A stretch of DNA of 64,000 nt from an uncultured Treponema sp. (GCA_947165895.1 CAMVCB010000006.1:248001-312000); one strand, 5' to 3'; counted from the stretch's first letter, positions 25,223 to 34,948 are shown. A program made the numbers and translations. The notes: generated by a model not told the origin, from the sequence alone.

Positions 25223-27479
25223 AATTCAAGAGCTTTATAAAATCCAGATAAAATATTTTATCACTTCCAGAAATATAATTCTTGCCCTGCTTTTTTCTTT
25301 TTTTTCATACGCAAACTTTTTTATAAGGCATCAGTTTTTTTCAGGAAATTCCGCATCCCTGGGACTTCTTTTCACAGCCATTCCTTACATCAGCATAATT
25401 TTAATTCCCTCTCTTTCTGCAAAATCTTCCTTCAATAATTTTGATGATTTTCTGCCTTTTTCAAGCTGTGAAAAGCTGATAAGCCGCTTTTTATCCCTTT
25501 TGACTGTATATACTGCTTTTCTGCTGTTTCTTATTCCGGCAGTGATTTTTATATCCTTCTTTTTTACGCTTGATTTTTCCTCTGTAATTACAGGCTTTTT
25601 CTTTTTGATTTTATATGCCGCCTGCACAATTTCCCTCTGCCTGCTCCTTTTTGAGCTTATTTCCAATCAGATTACGGCTTTTGTCGTAAGCTCACTTTTT
25701 CTTGCGGTTTTTAACTCTGCCCACAATTTTACAGTTTATCTTTCAAGTAAAAGCTTTATCGCCGCATTTTTTAAGGAAATATCTTTTGCCTGGCATTTTG
25801 ATGCCGCTTCAAAATCAATTTTTGACAGCCGGGATTTTATTTTCTTTGTGATTTTTACAGCTTTCTTCCTGTTTCTAACATGGCTGACTTGTGAAAAAAA
25901 GAAGGGCAAAATTAAAACCCATAGCTTTAGGATAATCCTTTACTTTTTCATTTTTATTCTTATATTTTTGAATTCAAAACGCTGGTATTGGCGTCAGGAT
26001 TTTTCAAAAAATAAGACATATTCACTCTCAAAATATACAAAATCCCTTTTAACCGATATTGAAGAGCCCCTTTCTTTAACCTTTTATCGTTCTGCAACTT
26101 TAAGCAGTCTTTATCCTCAGGTACGTGACGTTAGTGATTTTCTTCAGGCTTATTCTTCTCAGTCAAAAAATATTTCTTTTAAGATAAAAAATCCCGATTC
26201 AGATCAAAAATCTCAGGAACTTTTAGATTCATACGGAATAAAAAGTCAGGAAATCCAGAATTCTGCCCGGACTTCTACCAAAATTACAAGAGTTTATTCG
26301 GCCGTAATCCTTGAATATAATGGCACTTTTGAAGCAGTTCCTTTTGTGCTTGGTGCCCAGAGCCTTGAATATGACCTTGATATAAGGGTAAAAAAGCTTA
26401 TTTCGGGTAAGAACTTTGTCGTAAATGTAGTCCTTGGAAACGGCATGTCTTTTTCTCAGGATTATACATATCTTGTTCCGGTTTTTAATCTTCAGGGACT
26501 GGCAGTAAATCCACTTTTTCCAGGAACTTCTGATTTTTCACAGCGATTATCTGATGCAAAGGGGCCTCTTCTTGTAATTGGTGACAGCCAGATAAAAATT
26601 GAAGATGCAATCGCAATTGAAAACTACATAATGGCTGGACGGGGAAATGCTTTTTTTGCCCTTTCTCCTTATTCAGCAGATATAAAGGGGGACTGGAGCC
26701 TCAAGGCAAATCAAAGGACAAATCTTCTTGAAATGCTGGAAAATTTTGGTCTCCGTTTTGAAGATAAAATTGCCGCTGATATTTCCTGCTCAAGAATTAC
26801 TATGGTAAGCGGAGAAGATGATCAGTCCTTTGTCTTGAATTATCCTATGTGGGTAAAAATTCTTCCCCAGGCCAATGCCACGACGGGACTTACTCTTTTC
26901 TGGCCGACTCCTCTTACAATTACTGACAGTGAGCATGCGAAAGCCTTTTTGTATTCAAGTTCAAAAGGCTTTAATTACAAAATCTCTGAAGCCGATACAA
27001 ATCCCTTTAATCTTTCTCAAAAGCCTTATCCTACAGACAGCAGGGGACTTCAGATTCTTGGGGCAGAAATTTCCGGCAGACTTAGAGCTCTTTATACGGA
27101 TGCATCTGTAGAATATACAAAAATCATCGTTATTCCGGATCAGTATTTTTTAAATACCCTTATGAATAATTATTCGGCCCAGTCTGATGAAGCTGATTTT
27201 TCAAATTTTGATTTTGCGGTTAATACAATTCTAAAGCTGATGAATGAAAACGAGCTTGCAAAACTTCATCAGAAAAGCCTGCAGACGGGCTCTTCAATAA
27301 AAATCCAGAACGATGAAGAGGGCTTAAAAAAATATCAGACACTTGCTTTTGTAACAATTCTGACTTTATTTACCATTATTCCTCTTGTGGTAATTCTTTC
27401 TTCAGTCATTTATTTTGTCCTGCAAAAAAGAAAGCTTATTAATTATTGCCGTAAAATAACAGAAAAGGAGGGCTTATGA
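25212..27479 (+). CDS. ABC-2 permease fused to a GldG-like periplasmic domain
   Basis: The first 240 residues contain six hydrophobic segments of an ABC-2 (GldF-like) permease. Another segment near 255-270 leads into a GldG-type periplasmic region (about 275-710: NKTYSLSKYTKSLLTDIEEP opens it) and a final membrane helix (about 717-745). GldF and GldG are usually separate genes; here they form one polypeptide of about 755 residues. GTG at 25212 is preferred because AGGTGA lies 5 bases upstream; GTG at 25203 is the alternative. It overlaps the ATPase gene and the following DUF4340-like gene, so the three form one unit. The exported substrate is unknown. Confidence 0.8.
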   Translation: MKSKIQELYKIQIKYFITSRNIILALLFSFFSYANFFIRHQFFSGNSASLGLLFTAIPYISIILIPSLSAKSSFNNFDDFLPFSSCEKLISRFLSLLTVYTAFLLFLIPAVIFISFFFTLDFSSVITGFFFLILYAACTISLCLLLFELISNQITAFVVSSLFLAVFNSAHNFTVYLSSKSFIAAFFKEISFAWHFDAASKSIFDSRDFIFFVIFTAFFLFLTWLTCEKKKGKIKTHSFRIILYFFIFILIFLNSKRWYWRQDFSKNKTYSLSKYTKSLLTDIEEPLSLTFYRSATLSSLYPQVRDVSDFLQAYSSQSKNISFKIKNPDSDQKSQELLDSYGIKSQEIQNSARTSTKITRVYSAVILEYNGTFEAVPFVLGAQSLEYDLDIRVKKLISGKNFVVNVVLGNGMSFSQDYTYLVPVFNLQGLAVNPLFPGTSDFSQRLSDAKGPLLVIGDSQIKIEDAIAIENYIMAGRGNAFFALSPYSADIKGDWSLKANQRTNLLEMLENFGLRFEDKIAADISCSRITMVSGEDDQSFVLNYPMWVKILPQANATTGLTLFWPTPLTITDSEHAKAFLYSSSKGFNYKISEADTNPFNLSQKPYPTDSRGLQILGAEISGRLRALYTDASVEYTKIIVIPDQYFLNTLMNNYSAQSDEADFSNFDFAVNTILKLMNENELAKLHQKSLQTGSSIKIQNDEEGLKKYQTLAFVTILTLFTIIPLVVILSSVIYFVLQKRKLINYCRKITEKEGL

Positions 27480-28399
27480 AATTAAAAAACTCCCATCTGC
27501 TTGCGGCTGTCATCATTCTTTTGGGTCTGTATATTCTTTCTTTTATAAAACCGGCTTTTTCTGCGAGAAAGCCTTTTAAGACAGCCCTTGTCAATCCCAA
27601 ATACAAAAATGAAATTACAGGCTTTTGCCTTTCAAAGGGTAATGATTCAGTATTTCTTGAAAAGAAAAATGATTTCTGGTATGTAAAAAACAGCGGGCAG
27701 TCTTCCTGTATTTTTCCAGCTGACTCAGAATTAATTGAAAATCTGATTGAAGAGTTAATAAAAGTCCGTAAATTGTATAAAATTTCAGACCAAATTTCTA
27801 AAAATAACAACTTTGGTTTTGAAAAATCATCATTTTTTTATATAAAATGCTCTTATAAAGATACTTTTTCAGAATTTTATTTTGGAAATTATGATTTTTC
27901 CCAGCTTTTCCGCTATTTTATGACCGGGAAAAATGCAAAAGTTTATCAGATTGATTCTTCTTTTGAGCCTTATCTTACAGCCGCTAAGTCTTTCTGGACA
28001 GAAAAAACTATAATTTCAAAAAAGCTTTTGAATATTTCTTCAAGTCAGGACATTCAGTCTATAGTTATAAATGGCAGAAAAATCACCGCCTCTTCATCAG
28101 ATACTTCTTTTGCTTCTTATACGCAGAGTCTTCTTGAACTGCGTCACGGCGGAATGCTGGATGAGAGTATTAAGGGGGAAGATCTTTCAAAGCTTTCTTC
28201 TCAATCTGCTGAAGAAGAAATTTTTCTTGAACTTGGAAATAAAAAGAGACTTTCCTTAAAAATTTATAAATCACCGGAAGAAAATGCTGTCGAAAATCAA
28301 TATGTCCTTTTAGTAAATTACGAAAATCCCGATATTCGGACAGTCTGTAAAATCAGCGGATGGACGCTTTCTAAAATGCTTGACTATAAAATTAATTAA
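27476..28399 (+). CDS. DUF4340-like membrane-anchored protein, partner of the GldA/GldG system
   Basis: 307 residues with one N-terminal membrane helix (about 8-24) and a large outward domain. The segment ITGFCLSKGNDSVFLEKKND followed by WYVKNSG matches the opening of DUF4340 proteins, which commonly follow GldG-like genes. The start overlaps the permease gene by 4 bp. The role is probably structural within the same ABC complex, but no activity is known. The 3' end overlaps the convergent CPBP gene by 8 bp. Confidence 0.72.
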   Translation: MKLKNSHLLAAVIILLGLYILSFIKPAFSARKPFKTALVNPKYKNEITGFCLSKGNDSVFLEKKNDFWYVKNSGQSSCIFPADSELIENLIEELIKVRKLYKISDQISKNNNFGFEKSSFFYIKCSYKDTFSEFYFGNYDFSQLFRYFMTGKNAKVYQIDSSFEPYLTAAKSFWTEKTIISKKLLNISSSQDIQSIVINGRKITASSSDTSFASYTQSLLELRHGGMLDESIKGEDLSKLSSQSAEEEIFLELGNKKRLSLKIYKSPEENAVENQYVLLVNYENPDIRTVCKISGWTLSKMLDYKIN

Positions 28400-29069
28400 G
28401 CGAAAGAAGCGTAAAGGCTGTTATATTGTAAATAAAATGGGCTGTAAAGCCTGCGTAAATTGAGCCTGTTTTTTTCAGGCAGAGTCGTAAAACAATATGG
28501 GCAAGCAGGGCATTAATCACAGAAAAGATGCCTGCATAGCGGTGGGAAAATGCAAATAAAAGCGCAGTGAAAATCTCACCTGCATAAATCAGATACTTTT
28601 GTAAAGAAGGTTTACATGTCAGAAAGAAGGATTTTATGCTTTCCGGCAGGAAAAATCTGTAAATGCTTTCTTCAAAAAAAGCTGAAAAGAAAAATGTAAG
28701 GACGCAGAAAATACATTCTTTGAAATTTGAAGGCGGGGTAATTTCTTCCTGAATTGTATTGTGGCTTATAATAATTGAAAGTCCGTTTATCAAAAAAGAA
28801 ATGGCGAATAGCAGGCAGAGGCAGAATACTGCCGGAAATATCAGTCTGTAACTTAAAGAGCCTTTCTGACTTTTAAAATCAAAAAAAAGACTTTCGTCAA
28901 TATAAAGAAGTAGCAGGGAAAGAAAAAATAAAATCAGCTGGATAAAGGGAAAAGTCCAGTTTGAAAAAACAAGGGAAGGCGACTTTGTATTAAAGAGGGG
29001 CGGTAATATAAAAAATAAAAAAACTATAGAAAAAACAGTTATTTTGACGGCTTTTGAATGTATTTTCAT
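28392..29069 (-). CDS. CPBP-family intramembrane metalloprotease-like protein
   Basis: 225 residues with about seven hydrophobic segments. The CPBP (Abi) signature is present: EESIYRFFLPE supplies the Glu pair and Arg, AFSHRYAG the first conserved His, and GFTAHFIYN the second. Such proteins cleave within membranes or handle prenylated substrates; bacterial targets are mostly unknown. It is a single minus-strand gene converging on the DUF4340-like gene, with no partner to suggest a substrate. Confidence 0.8.
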   Translation of the reverse strand: MKIHSKAVKITVFSIVFLFFILPPLFNTKSPSLVFSNWTFPFIQLILFFLSLLLLYIDESLFFDFKSQKGSLSYRLIFPAVFCLCLLFAISFLINGLSIIISHNTIQEEITPPSNFKECIFCVLTFFFSAFFEESIYRFFLPESIKSFFLTCKPSLQKYLIYAGEIFTALLFAFSHRYAGIFSVINALLAHIVLRLCLKKTGSIYAGFTAHFIYNITAFTLLSLN

Positions 29070-29145
29070 TTATTTAATGGTATAATATTTGTGAAAAATA
29101 ATCTTTATTAAATTAAGAAAGTTGATATAAAAAGCGAGGAATTTT

Positions 29146-30351
29146 GTGTATTCATTTATCGGTGTGATAATTGTAATCGTATTTTTTCTTACCCTTGGCG
29201 CCATTTATTCGGTTTTTAAGCCAAAAATTACCTTTTATATTTCAGGTCTTGATGCTGGATTCAGTTTTGCTGATATTCAGACTTTGTGGAAGGCTGCAGG
29301 TTTAAGTGGTATTGAAGAGCCAAACACTCTTTTTTATTCGATGAACTCCCTTACAAGATGTATGGAGCGTATTTCAAATTCAATAATGGTTGCTTCTAAA
29401 GATGAGCGTCCCCGCTATCAGGCCCTGCTTGCCAAACTTTTTGACTACAGAACAAAAATCCAGAATGAGTCAGATTCAAAAAAAGGCCTGCAGACAACAC
29501 TTTCTCTTGATAAGGGGCAGAAATTACGCATTATTCTTCCGGGAAGGGGCGTTTTTACATCGGAAATCCTGAACAATGGCAATCAGATTGTTGTTACAAT
29601 TCCAAAAAAGAATGACATAATCGAAGTGCCAGCCCATGAGTGGATTAATAAAAATTTGAGCGTCTACTTGTGGCGTAAGGGGGATGCCCGTTACGTATTT
29701 GATACTAATGTAACCCAGTCCGGGGTTTTTCTCGGCCAGCCGGCACTTTTCTTAAATCATTCAAATAATCTTGTTCGTACCCAGAAACGTAAGGCTGTGC
29801 GTGCAAAATGTTCAATTTATGGTCAGCTTTATATTGTTAAAGAAAAAATTGCTGATTATCACGCCGTAGAAACTCATGACGGTTATAAATGCCTTATTGA
29901 AGATATTTCTGAAGCAGGAGCTTTAATCCGCATTGGCGGCAGAGGACTTTCCCATGTTCAGATTAAGCTTCAGTTTAATATCCAGAATATGCTGATTGTA
30001 ATGTTTGGAACAATAAAACATTCAGAATTTAATGAAGAGAAAAATGAATCCCTTTTGCATTTTGAATGTACACATATTGAATCTGCTATGAAAAATGAAG
30101 TTCTGGGCTTTGTTTATAATATGCTGCCGGAACCAGAAAAAGAGGTTATGCAGGCGCTTGACCTTACAGAAGAGGATGTTGCCGCTGATGTCACGGCCGC
30201 AACAGTCTCAGCTGCGGGGGAAGGTAGTTCAGCTCAAGAATCTCAGGTCCTTGCGTCCGAAAATCTTGCGGCAGCTAAAACTTCACTTGCTATGGACTCA
30301 ATTGCAGAAAAAACAGAGGAAGTTTTTTCTGTTCCCGAATTTGAAAATTAA
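29146..30351 (+). CDS. Membrane-anchored PilZ-domain c-di-GMP-binding protein
   Basis: 401 residues. An N-terminal membrane helix (about 5-25) is followed by a cytoplasmic region (about 30-205) of YcgR-N-like character. The PilZ domain starts near 215 with RKAVRAKC (RxxxR) and contains IEDISEAGALIRIGG, the second c-di-GMP motif (D/NxSxxG). The C-terminal 55 residues are Ala/Ser/Glu-rich and probably disordered. In spirochaetes PilZ proteins regulate motility and host adaptation in response to c-di-GMP, so the GGDEF protein at 14749 is a plausible source. The start is GTG with GCGAGGA upstream. It heads a plus-strand block running through rsmA. Confidence 0.88.
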   Translation: MYSFIGVIIVIVFFLTLGAIYSVFKPKITFYISGLDAGFSFADIQTLWKAAGLSGIEEPNTLFYSMNSLTRCMERISNSIMVASKDERPRYQALLAKLFDYRTKIQNESDSKKGLQTTLSLDKGQKLRIILPGRGVFTSEILNNGNQIVVTIPKKNDIIEVPAHEWINKNLSVYLWRKGDARYVFDTNVTQSGVFLGQPALFLNHSNNLVRTQKRKAVRAKCSIYGQLYIVKEKIADYHAVETHDGYKCLIEDISEAGALIRIGGRGLSHVQIKLQFNIQNMLIVMFGTIKHSEFNEEKNESLLHFECTHIESAMKNEVLGFVYNMLPEPEKEVMQALDLTEEDVAADVTAATVSAAGEGSSAQESQVLASENLAAAKTSLAMDSIAEKTEEVFSVPEFEN

Positions 30352-30366
30352 AACGGAGTATATTCT

Positions 30367-31539
30367 ATGAAAAAATACATTTTTACATTTATTTTCTTTT
30401 TCTTTTCAAGTCTTTTTTTTGCAGCCACTGATTACCGTGCTTCTTTTTTGAAGGGTAATATTCAGGATAAAACTGCTGCCGTAAGGGAAGCGTCCTCTGA
30501 TCAGGGAATCTGGCTTTCTGCTGCCGCCTTAAAATTTTCTCTGGAAAATAAAGCATATCTGGGAAAGGATCGGGAGCTGGACAGTCTTGTTGTTGCCGCA
30601 ATTCTTTCTATTCCGGATACATTTTTTGATGATAAATCAAATCCAGACACTGCAGTTTTTATCAATGATTTTACGAACGTTTTTACTGTTTTTTCAGACA
30701 GCTCTACTGTTCAGATTGCCTTGCTGCAGAAAATCATTCAGATAAAAGATAAAATTGACACATCTTCTTTTACAAAGATATTAAATGCCTATATCCAGAA
30801 TCTTTCTCCGTCTTCTGATGCAAGTGTCGCAAAGGCTGTTTTTTCTGCCCTTGAAGCAATCGGTGACCGTGAAAGCTTTGTCATTCTTTATAATCTCTGG
30901 AATAATAAGCGTCTTTCTTCATTTTCTGCTGACATAGAAAAGGCTTTAATCAGCCTTTCAAGTATTTCTTCAAATGAGATAATTCAGATTATCCATTCAA
31001 AGGATATTAATCAGATTTGCAAGGTTTATGCCCTGGCACAAAAAAATACGCAAATTTCTAAAAATATTTTGTGTGAAATTGCCGGAAATGCCCTTTCTGA
31101 GTCTATTATATTAACAGACAGTTCTTCAAAACTTACTCAGGAAGTTAAGGTTTTGCAGGAGCAGAGTCTTTTGATTCTGGTTCAAAATAAGTGGACCCGG
31201 GCATCTTCTATAGCAATTGATTATCTTCGTTTTTCAAAAAAAATGTTTGATAACAATGTGATTGATGAAGGAAGCTTTTCAAAGGTTATTTCATCAATGT
31301 CTGATATTTCACCTATTGATTCTGTAAATACACTCTGTTCTTTACTTGAGGAATACAATAACCGTAAGGAAAAGAATGAAAAGGTTTCTGATTCTGTGGT
31401 AAGGGCTGTCATAAACACTCTTGGTGCCATCGGAAATAAATCTGCATTCGATTATCTTCTTGCGGTAACATATTTGTCTTACCCTGAAGAAGTTCTTGCA
31501 GCTGCCCGTGAGGCACTTGCAGGACTCAGATGGCAGTAA
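30367..31539 (+). CDS. Exported helical-repeat (HEAT-like) protein of unknown function
   Basis: 390 residues with a Sec signal peptide (KKYIFTFIFFFFSSLFFAA, cleavage near 20). The mature part is almost all helical, with HEAT-like hairpins (ALEAIGDRESFVILYNLWNN; AVINTLGAIGNKSAFDYLLA), expected to act as a periplasmic scaffold. There is no enzymatic motif. It starts 15 bases after the PilZ gene and its end overlaps the ComEC-like gene by 10 bp, so it is part of the same operon. I do not recognise a named family. Confidence 0.65.
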   Translation: MKKYIFTFIFFFFSSLFFAATDYRASFLKGNIQDKTAAVREASSDQGIWLSAAALKFSLENKAYLGKDRELDSLVVAAILSIPDTFFDDKSNPDTAVFINDFTNVFTVFSDSSTVQIALLQKIIQIKDKIDTSSFTKILNAYIQNLSPSSDASVAKAVFSALEAIGDRESFVILYNLWNNKRLSSFSADIEKALISLSSISSNEIIQIIHSKDINQICKVYALAQKNTQISKNILCEIAGNALSESIILTDSSSKLTQEVKVLQEQSLLILVQNKWTRASSIAIDYLRFSKKMFDNNVIDEGSFSKVISSMSDISPIDSVNTLCSLLEEYNNRKEKNEKVSDSVVRAVINTLGAIGNKSAFDYLLAVTYLSYPEEVLAAAREALAGLRWQ

Positions 31540-32813
31540 AATTAATTGAAAGACCTTTTTTAATTGCAGCTCTATTCTGCGTATTTGTATTTTACTCAAA
31601 AATTATAAATATCTCACCCCGTAATCCTTTTTCATCTGTTTTTCAAACAGAAAAGATTACGGCTCTTTCAGGAACTTTGATTTCTTCCCCGCAGATTTCT
31701 TCATCGGGTAAATCCTATTTTTCAAAGATGGCTGTATCTTCCGCAAAATGTTATCTTACAGATAAAAAAGCATTTCCCTGCTTTTCACAAGCCAGGGGGA
31801 ATGTAAATGTCATTCTTCCTTCCGATATGACCGAAGTTTACTTTCCGGGGAAAATATATTCACTGGTAAAATCTCTTGATAAGGGCTGTTTTTTATATGA
31901 AAGCGGAGCTGATTACGAATTTGAAGGTTATTTTATTTCATCCGATACCTTTCTGGTAAAATCCTGTTCAGCCTGCCGCTGGAAAAGCGGACTTTTAGGA
32001 AAAATTGATAGGGCACGTGCATTATGCCGCCTGCAATTTAAAAGACTTATGTACTACTGGAAAGAGGCGGGCGGTCTTATTCTTGCTCTTCTTTGCGGCT
32101 CAAAGGAATATCTGGACGGCGGACTTTATTCAAATTTCAGGCGGGCTGGCCTTTCCCATATAATTGCTCTATCGGGCATGCATCTTTCCATGTTCAGTGC
32201 AATTACAGTTTTCTTTGCCTCCCGCTTCGGGCGCAAAAAACTTACAATAGCGCTCCGCCTGTCCGCCCTCATATGCTTCGTCTGGTTTGCAGGTTTTTCT
32301 CCCTCCCTGATGCGGGCCTTTATCTGTTCAATGCTTTTGCTTTCTGCAAGTATAGCCGGAGTAAGGGAGCCTGACATGCTTATGATACTGAGCTTTTCAT
32401 TTCTTTTGCAGACTGTCATTTCTCCTTCTGATTTACAGAATGCGGGTTTTATGCTTTCTTATGCGGCTCTGACTGGCATTCTTCTGACTGGGCCTCTGCT
32501 TACAAAGATTTTAGTTAGATTCCTGCCTTTTTATTTTTCATCATCTCTTTCAGCTTCCTGCGGAGCTCAGATTTTTACGGCTCCTCTTTCATTAAAACTC
32601 TTCGCTTCTTTTTCGCCTGCCGGTGTAATAGCTACAGTTTTCGTATCGCCTTTAATTTCAATTTTTATTTATACATCCCTTTTTCTGATTATATTCTGCC
32701 TCATTTTTCCATCTTTTTCTTCATATAGTGCATTTTTTGTAGAAATTGAGTATAATTTTATTAAATTTATTGTGGGAATTTTTTCTCACGCACCGGTTTG
32801 GAGTATATCTTGA
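31530..32813 (+). CDS. ComEC/Rec2-family DNA-uptake channel, lacking the C-terminal hydrolase domain
   Basis: 427 residues. Two N-terminal hydrophobic segments flank a short OB-like DUF4131 region. The competence core begins near 170: ALLCGSKEYLDGGLYSNFRRAGLSHIIALSGMHLSMFS is the highly conserved stretch, followed by about seven more membrane helices including AGFSPSLMRAFICS and QNAGFMLSYAALTGI. In competent bacteria ComEC carries single-stranded DNA across the inner membrane. Full-length versions have a C-terminal metallo-beta-lactamase domain of about 250 residues that is absent here; the frame ends cleanly at rsmA. Shorter ComEC proteins are common in other phyla, so this need not be a pseudogene. 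Confidence 0.85.
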   Translation: MAVKLIERPFLIAALFCVFVFYSKIINISPRNPFSSVFQTEKITALSGTLISSPQISSSGKSYFSKMAVSSAKCYLTDKKAFPCFSQARGNVNVILPSDMTEVYFPGKIYSLVKSLDKGCFLYESGADYEFEGYFISSDTFLVKSCSACRWKSGLLGKIDRARALCRLQFKRLMYYWKEAGGLILALLCGSKEYLDGGLYSNFRRAGLSHIIALSGMHLSMFSAITVFFASRFGRKKLTIALRLSALICFVWFAGFSPSLMRAFICSMLLLSASIAGVREPDMLMILSFSFLLQTVISPSDLQNAGFMLSYAALTGILLTGPLLTKILVRFLPFYFSSSLSASCGAQIFTAPLSLKLFASFSPAGVIATVFVSPLISIFIYTSLFLIIFCLIFPSFSSYSAFFVEIEYNFIKFIVGIFSHAPVWSIS

Positions 32814-33679
32814 AACATCCAGATTACAATTCGCCGCAGGAATTAAAGGCAGTTTTAGACTCAAAAGGCTTTTCCATGCAGAAGAAATTCGGTCAGAATT
32901 TTTTGATTAATGCTGCTGCAAGAACAAAACTGATTGACGCCCTTGATGTTGGTAAGGGAACTGTTGTATGGGAAGTGGGTCCCGGACTTGGCGCAATGAC
33001 TTCAGAAATCCTTGAGAGAGGAGCAGATTTGACCTGTTTTGAAATTGACAGGGGCTTTGCTTCTTTAATTAAAGATTTCTTTATGGACCAAGCGGGTGAA
33101 AACCGTTTTCATCTGGTGGAAGGTGATGTTTTAAAAACATGGAAAAATCACCTTGCTTCTTCAAAGCTGCCGGACAGATTTTTCGGAAATCTTCCTTACA
33201 ATATTGCCGCTACAATTATTGCAGATACTATTGAAAATAATGTTCGCTTTGAAAAATGCGTTTTTACTGTTCAGAAAGAGGTAGCTCTTCGTATGTGTGC
33301 AAAACCTGGCAGTGATGATTTTTCTTCTTTTTCTGTTTTGTGCCAGTGGGCTTATGACGTTAAGCCTCTTATGGATTTGGGAGGTGCAAATTTCTGGCCA
33401 AAGCCTAATGTTGATTCAAGGGCTGTTGTATTTACAAAAAGAGAAGATTTTCCAAAGTGCAATAATCCTTCTTTGTTTATCAAAATGCAGCGGGCTTTGT
33501 TTTCTTCAAGAAGAAAAAATGTACGCAATAATCTTACAGCCTTTCTTTCCAATAATGATTTATGCCTTCAGGCGCTTGAAAAGGCTGGAATAGATCCTCA
33601 GAAAAGGGCAGAAGTTCTTGAACTTCCTCAGATGCTTTTACTCAGCGATGTAATTGATGATATGAAAATTATAAAATAG
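32810..33679 (+). CDS. rsmA: 16S rRNA dimethyladenosine transferase (KsgA)
   Basis: Methylates two adjacent adenines near the 3' end of 16S rRNA during small-subunit maturation, using SAM. About 289 residues from the TTG at 32810, chosen because GGAG sits 7 bases upstream and the codon overlaps the ComEC stop (TTGA). The ORF-track TTG at 32798 lacks this. Motifs are KKFGQNFLIN, WEVGPGLGAMTSEIL (SAM site), FGNLPYNIAATII (the catalytic NLPY) and FSSRRKNVRNNL in the C-terminal helical domain. Translation is coupled to the upstream gene. Confidence 0.94.
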   Translation: MKHPDYNSPQELKAVLDSKGFSMQKKFGQNFLINAAARTKLIDALDVGKGTVVWEVGPGLGAMTSEILERGADLTCFEIDRGFASLIKDFFMDQAGENRFHLVEGDVLKTWKNHLASSKLPDRFFGNLPYNIAATIIADTIENNVRFEKCVFTVQKEVALRMCAKPGSDDFSSFSVLCQWAYDVKPLMDLGGANFWPKPNVDSRAVVFTKREDFPKCNNPSLFIKMQRALFSSRRKNVRNNLTAFLSNNDLCLQALEKAGIDPQKRAEVLELPQMLLLSDVIDDMKIIK

Positions 33680-33691
33680 TGCAGGTGATTT

Positions 33692-34405
33692 ATGAGCGCA
33701 GATATAAAAAGTAACTTAAAAAATATCAAAGAAAAAATCCGGGAAGCCGAAAAGAGAAGCGGACGGGCAGAGGGCAGTGTTAAACTGATGGCTGTAAGCA
33801 AATTTCATCCTGCAGAGGATGTTATTGCCGCTTTAAATGAAGGTCAGTTTTTGTTTGGTGAAAACCGCGTTCAGGAAGCGTTTGAAAAGTTTCCTCCGAT
33901 TTTTCAGCTTTATCCTGATGCAGATTTACACATGATCGGAAGTTTGCAGTCAAACAAAGTAAAAAATGCCGTAAAAGTTGCTTCCTGTATAGAATCAGTA
34001 GACAGAATTTCTTTGATGGATGAAATTGAAAAGCAGTGTGAAAAAATAAATAAAACAATTTCAATTCTTATGGAAGTTCATACGGGAGAAGAATCAAAAT
34101 CCGGTTTTGAAAGCGAGGCTGAAGTTGAAAAAGCCCTGCAGCTTTGTGCGGACGGTAAATATCCCCATATTAAACCTTGTGGTTTTATGACAATGGCACC
34201 TTTTACAGATGACAAGGCTCTTGTAAGAAAGTCTTTCGTAACATTAAGGGAGCTTTCTGAACGCATGAAAGCAAAATTTTCTCAATTTGATATGCCCGAA
34301 CTTTCTATGGGAATGAGCGGTGATTTTGAAATCGCAATTGAAGAAGGTTCAACTCTTGTTAGGGTTGGAACTGCAATTTTTGGAGAAAGGAATTACTCAA
34401 AATAA
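33692..34405 (+). CDS. YggS/PLPBP-family pyridoxal-phosphate homeostasis protein
   Basis: 237 residues, a single-domain TIM barrel that binds PLP without known catalysis and buffers cellular vitamin B6 and amino-acid pools. Features are LMAVSKFHPAEDV with the PLP Lys, FGENRVQEAFEKF, HMIGSLQSNKVKN and LSMGMSGDFEIAIEEGST followed by RVGTAIFGER. CAGGTGA precedes the ATG by 4 bases. In many bacteria it neighbours cell-division or membrane genes; here it lies between rsmA and an exported protein. Confidence 0.92.
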   Translation: MSADIKSNLKNIKEKIREAEKRSGRAEGSVKLMAVSKFHPAEDVIAALNEGQFLFGENRVQEAFEKFPPIFQLYPDADLHMIGSLQSNKVKNAVKVASCIESVDRISLMDEIEKQCEKINKTISILMEVHTGEESKSGFESEAEVEKALQLCADGKYPHIKPCGFMTMAPFTDDKALVRKSFVTLRELSERMKAKFSQFDMPELSMGMSGDFEIAIEEGSTLVRVGTAIFGERNYSK

Positions 34406-34948
34406 ATGAAAAATCAGAGCTTTATATTTAAAATTATTGCTGTTTTACTATGTTTTTCATTTTTTAGTCCGCTTGGAGCTGATACTTCATCTACAACTCC
34501 AGAGCCTTACCGCGAAAACGAATTTCCTCAGTTTTTAAAGGATGCGCGGCGTTTTGAAATCATCACTCTTGGTGCGCTTCCCTTTGTTTCAATTCAGACA
34601 ACTCTGGGCTATTCGACAATTCTATATTTTCAGCATGATTTTGAAGGAGCTTATTTTCCTAATCCTTTTGCTGCCGCTACTTATTCACAGGATGAACAGA
34701 TTGGAATCCTTCTGACTTCGCTTGGAATCTGTGTCGGAATCGGGCTTACAGATTTAATAATTCAAATTGTAAAACGAAATAAGGCAAAAAAGCGTTCTGC
34801 GATTCAAAATTCAGATTTGATTATTACACCAGTAATAGATGACAGGCCTAAAAAGCCTCTTCCTCCTCCAGACGGATTTTTTTCGGAAAATATGCCGGAT
34901 CAAGACGGCGTTGAGCTTATTAATGAAGAAGTTTCAGGAGTTCAATAA
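34406..34948 (+). CDS. Exported/membrane protein of unknown function
   Basis: 180 residues. A signal-like hydrophobic N-terminus (about 8-25) and a second hydrophobic stretch (about 100-122, IGILLTSLGICVGIGLTDLI) suggest an inner-membrane protein with a basic segment (VKRNKAKKRS) and a Pro/Asp-rich tail. It begins directly at the YggS stop, and its own stop shares one base with the next start (TAATG), so it belongs to this operon. It looks like a Treponema-lineage hypothetical; I see no family motif. Confidence 0.6.
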   Translation: MKNQSFIFKIIAVLLCFSFFSPLGADTSSTTPEPYRENEFPQFLKDARRFEIITLGALPFVSIQTTLGYSTILYFQHDFEGAYFPNPFAAATYSQDEQIGILLTSLGICVGIGLTDLIIQIVKRNKAKKRSAIQNSDLIITPVIDDRPKKPLPPPDGFFSENMPDQDGVELINEEVSGVQ

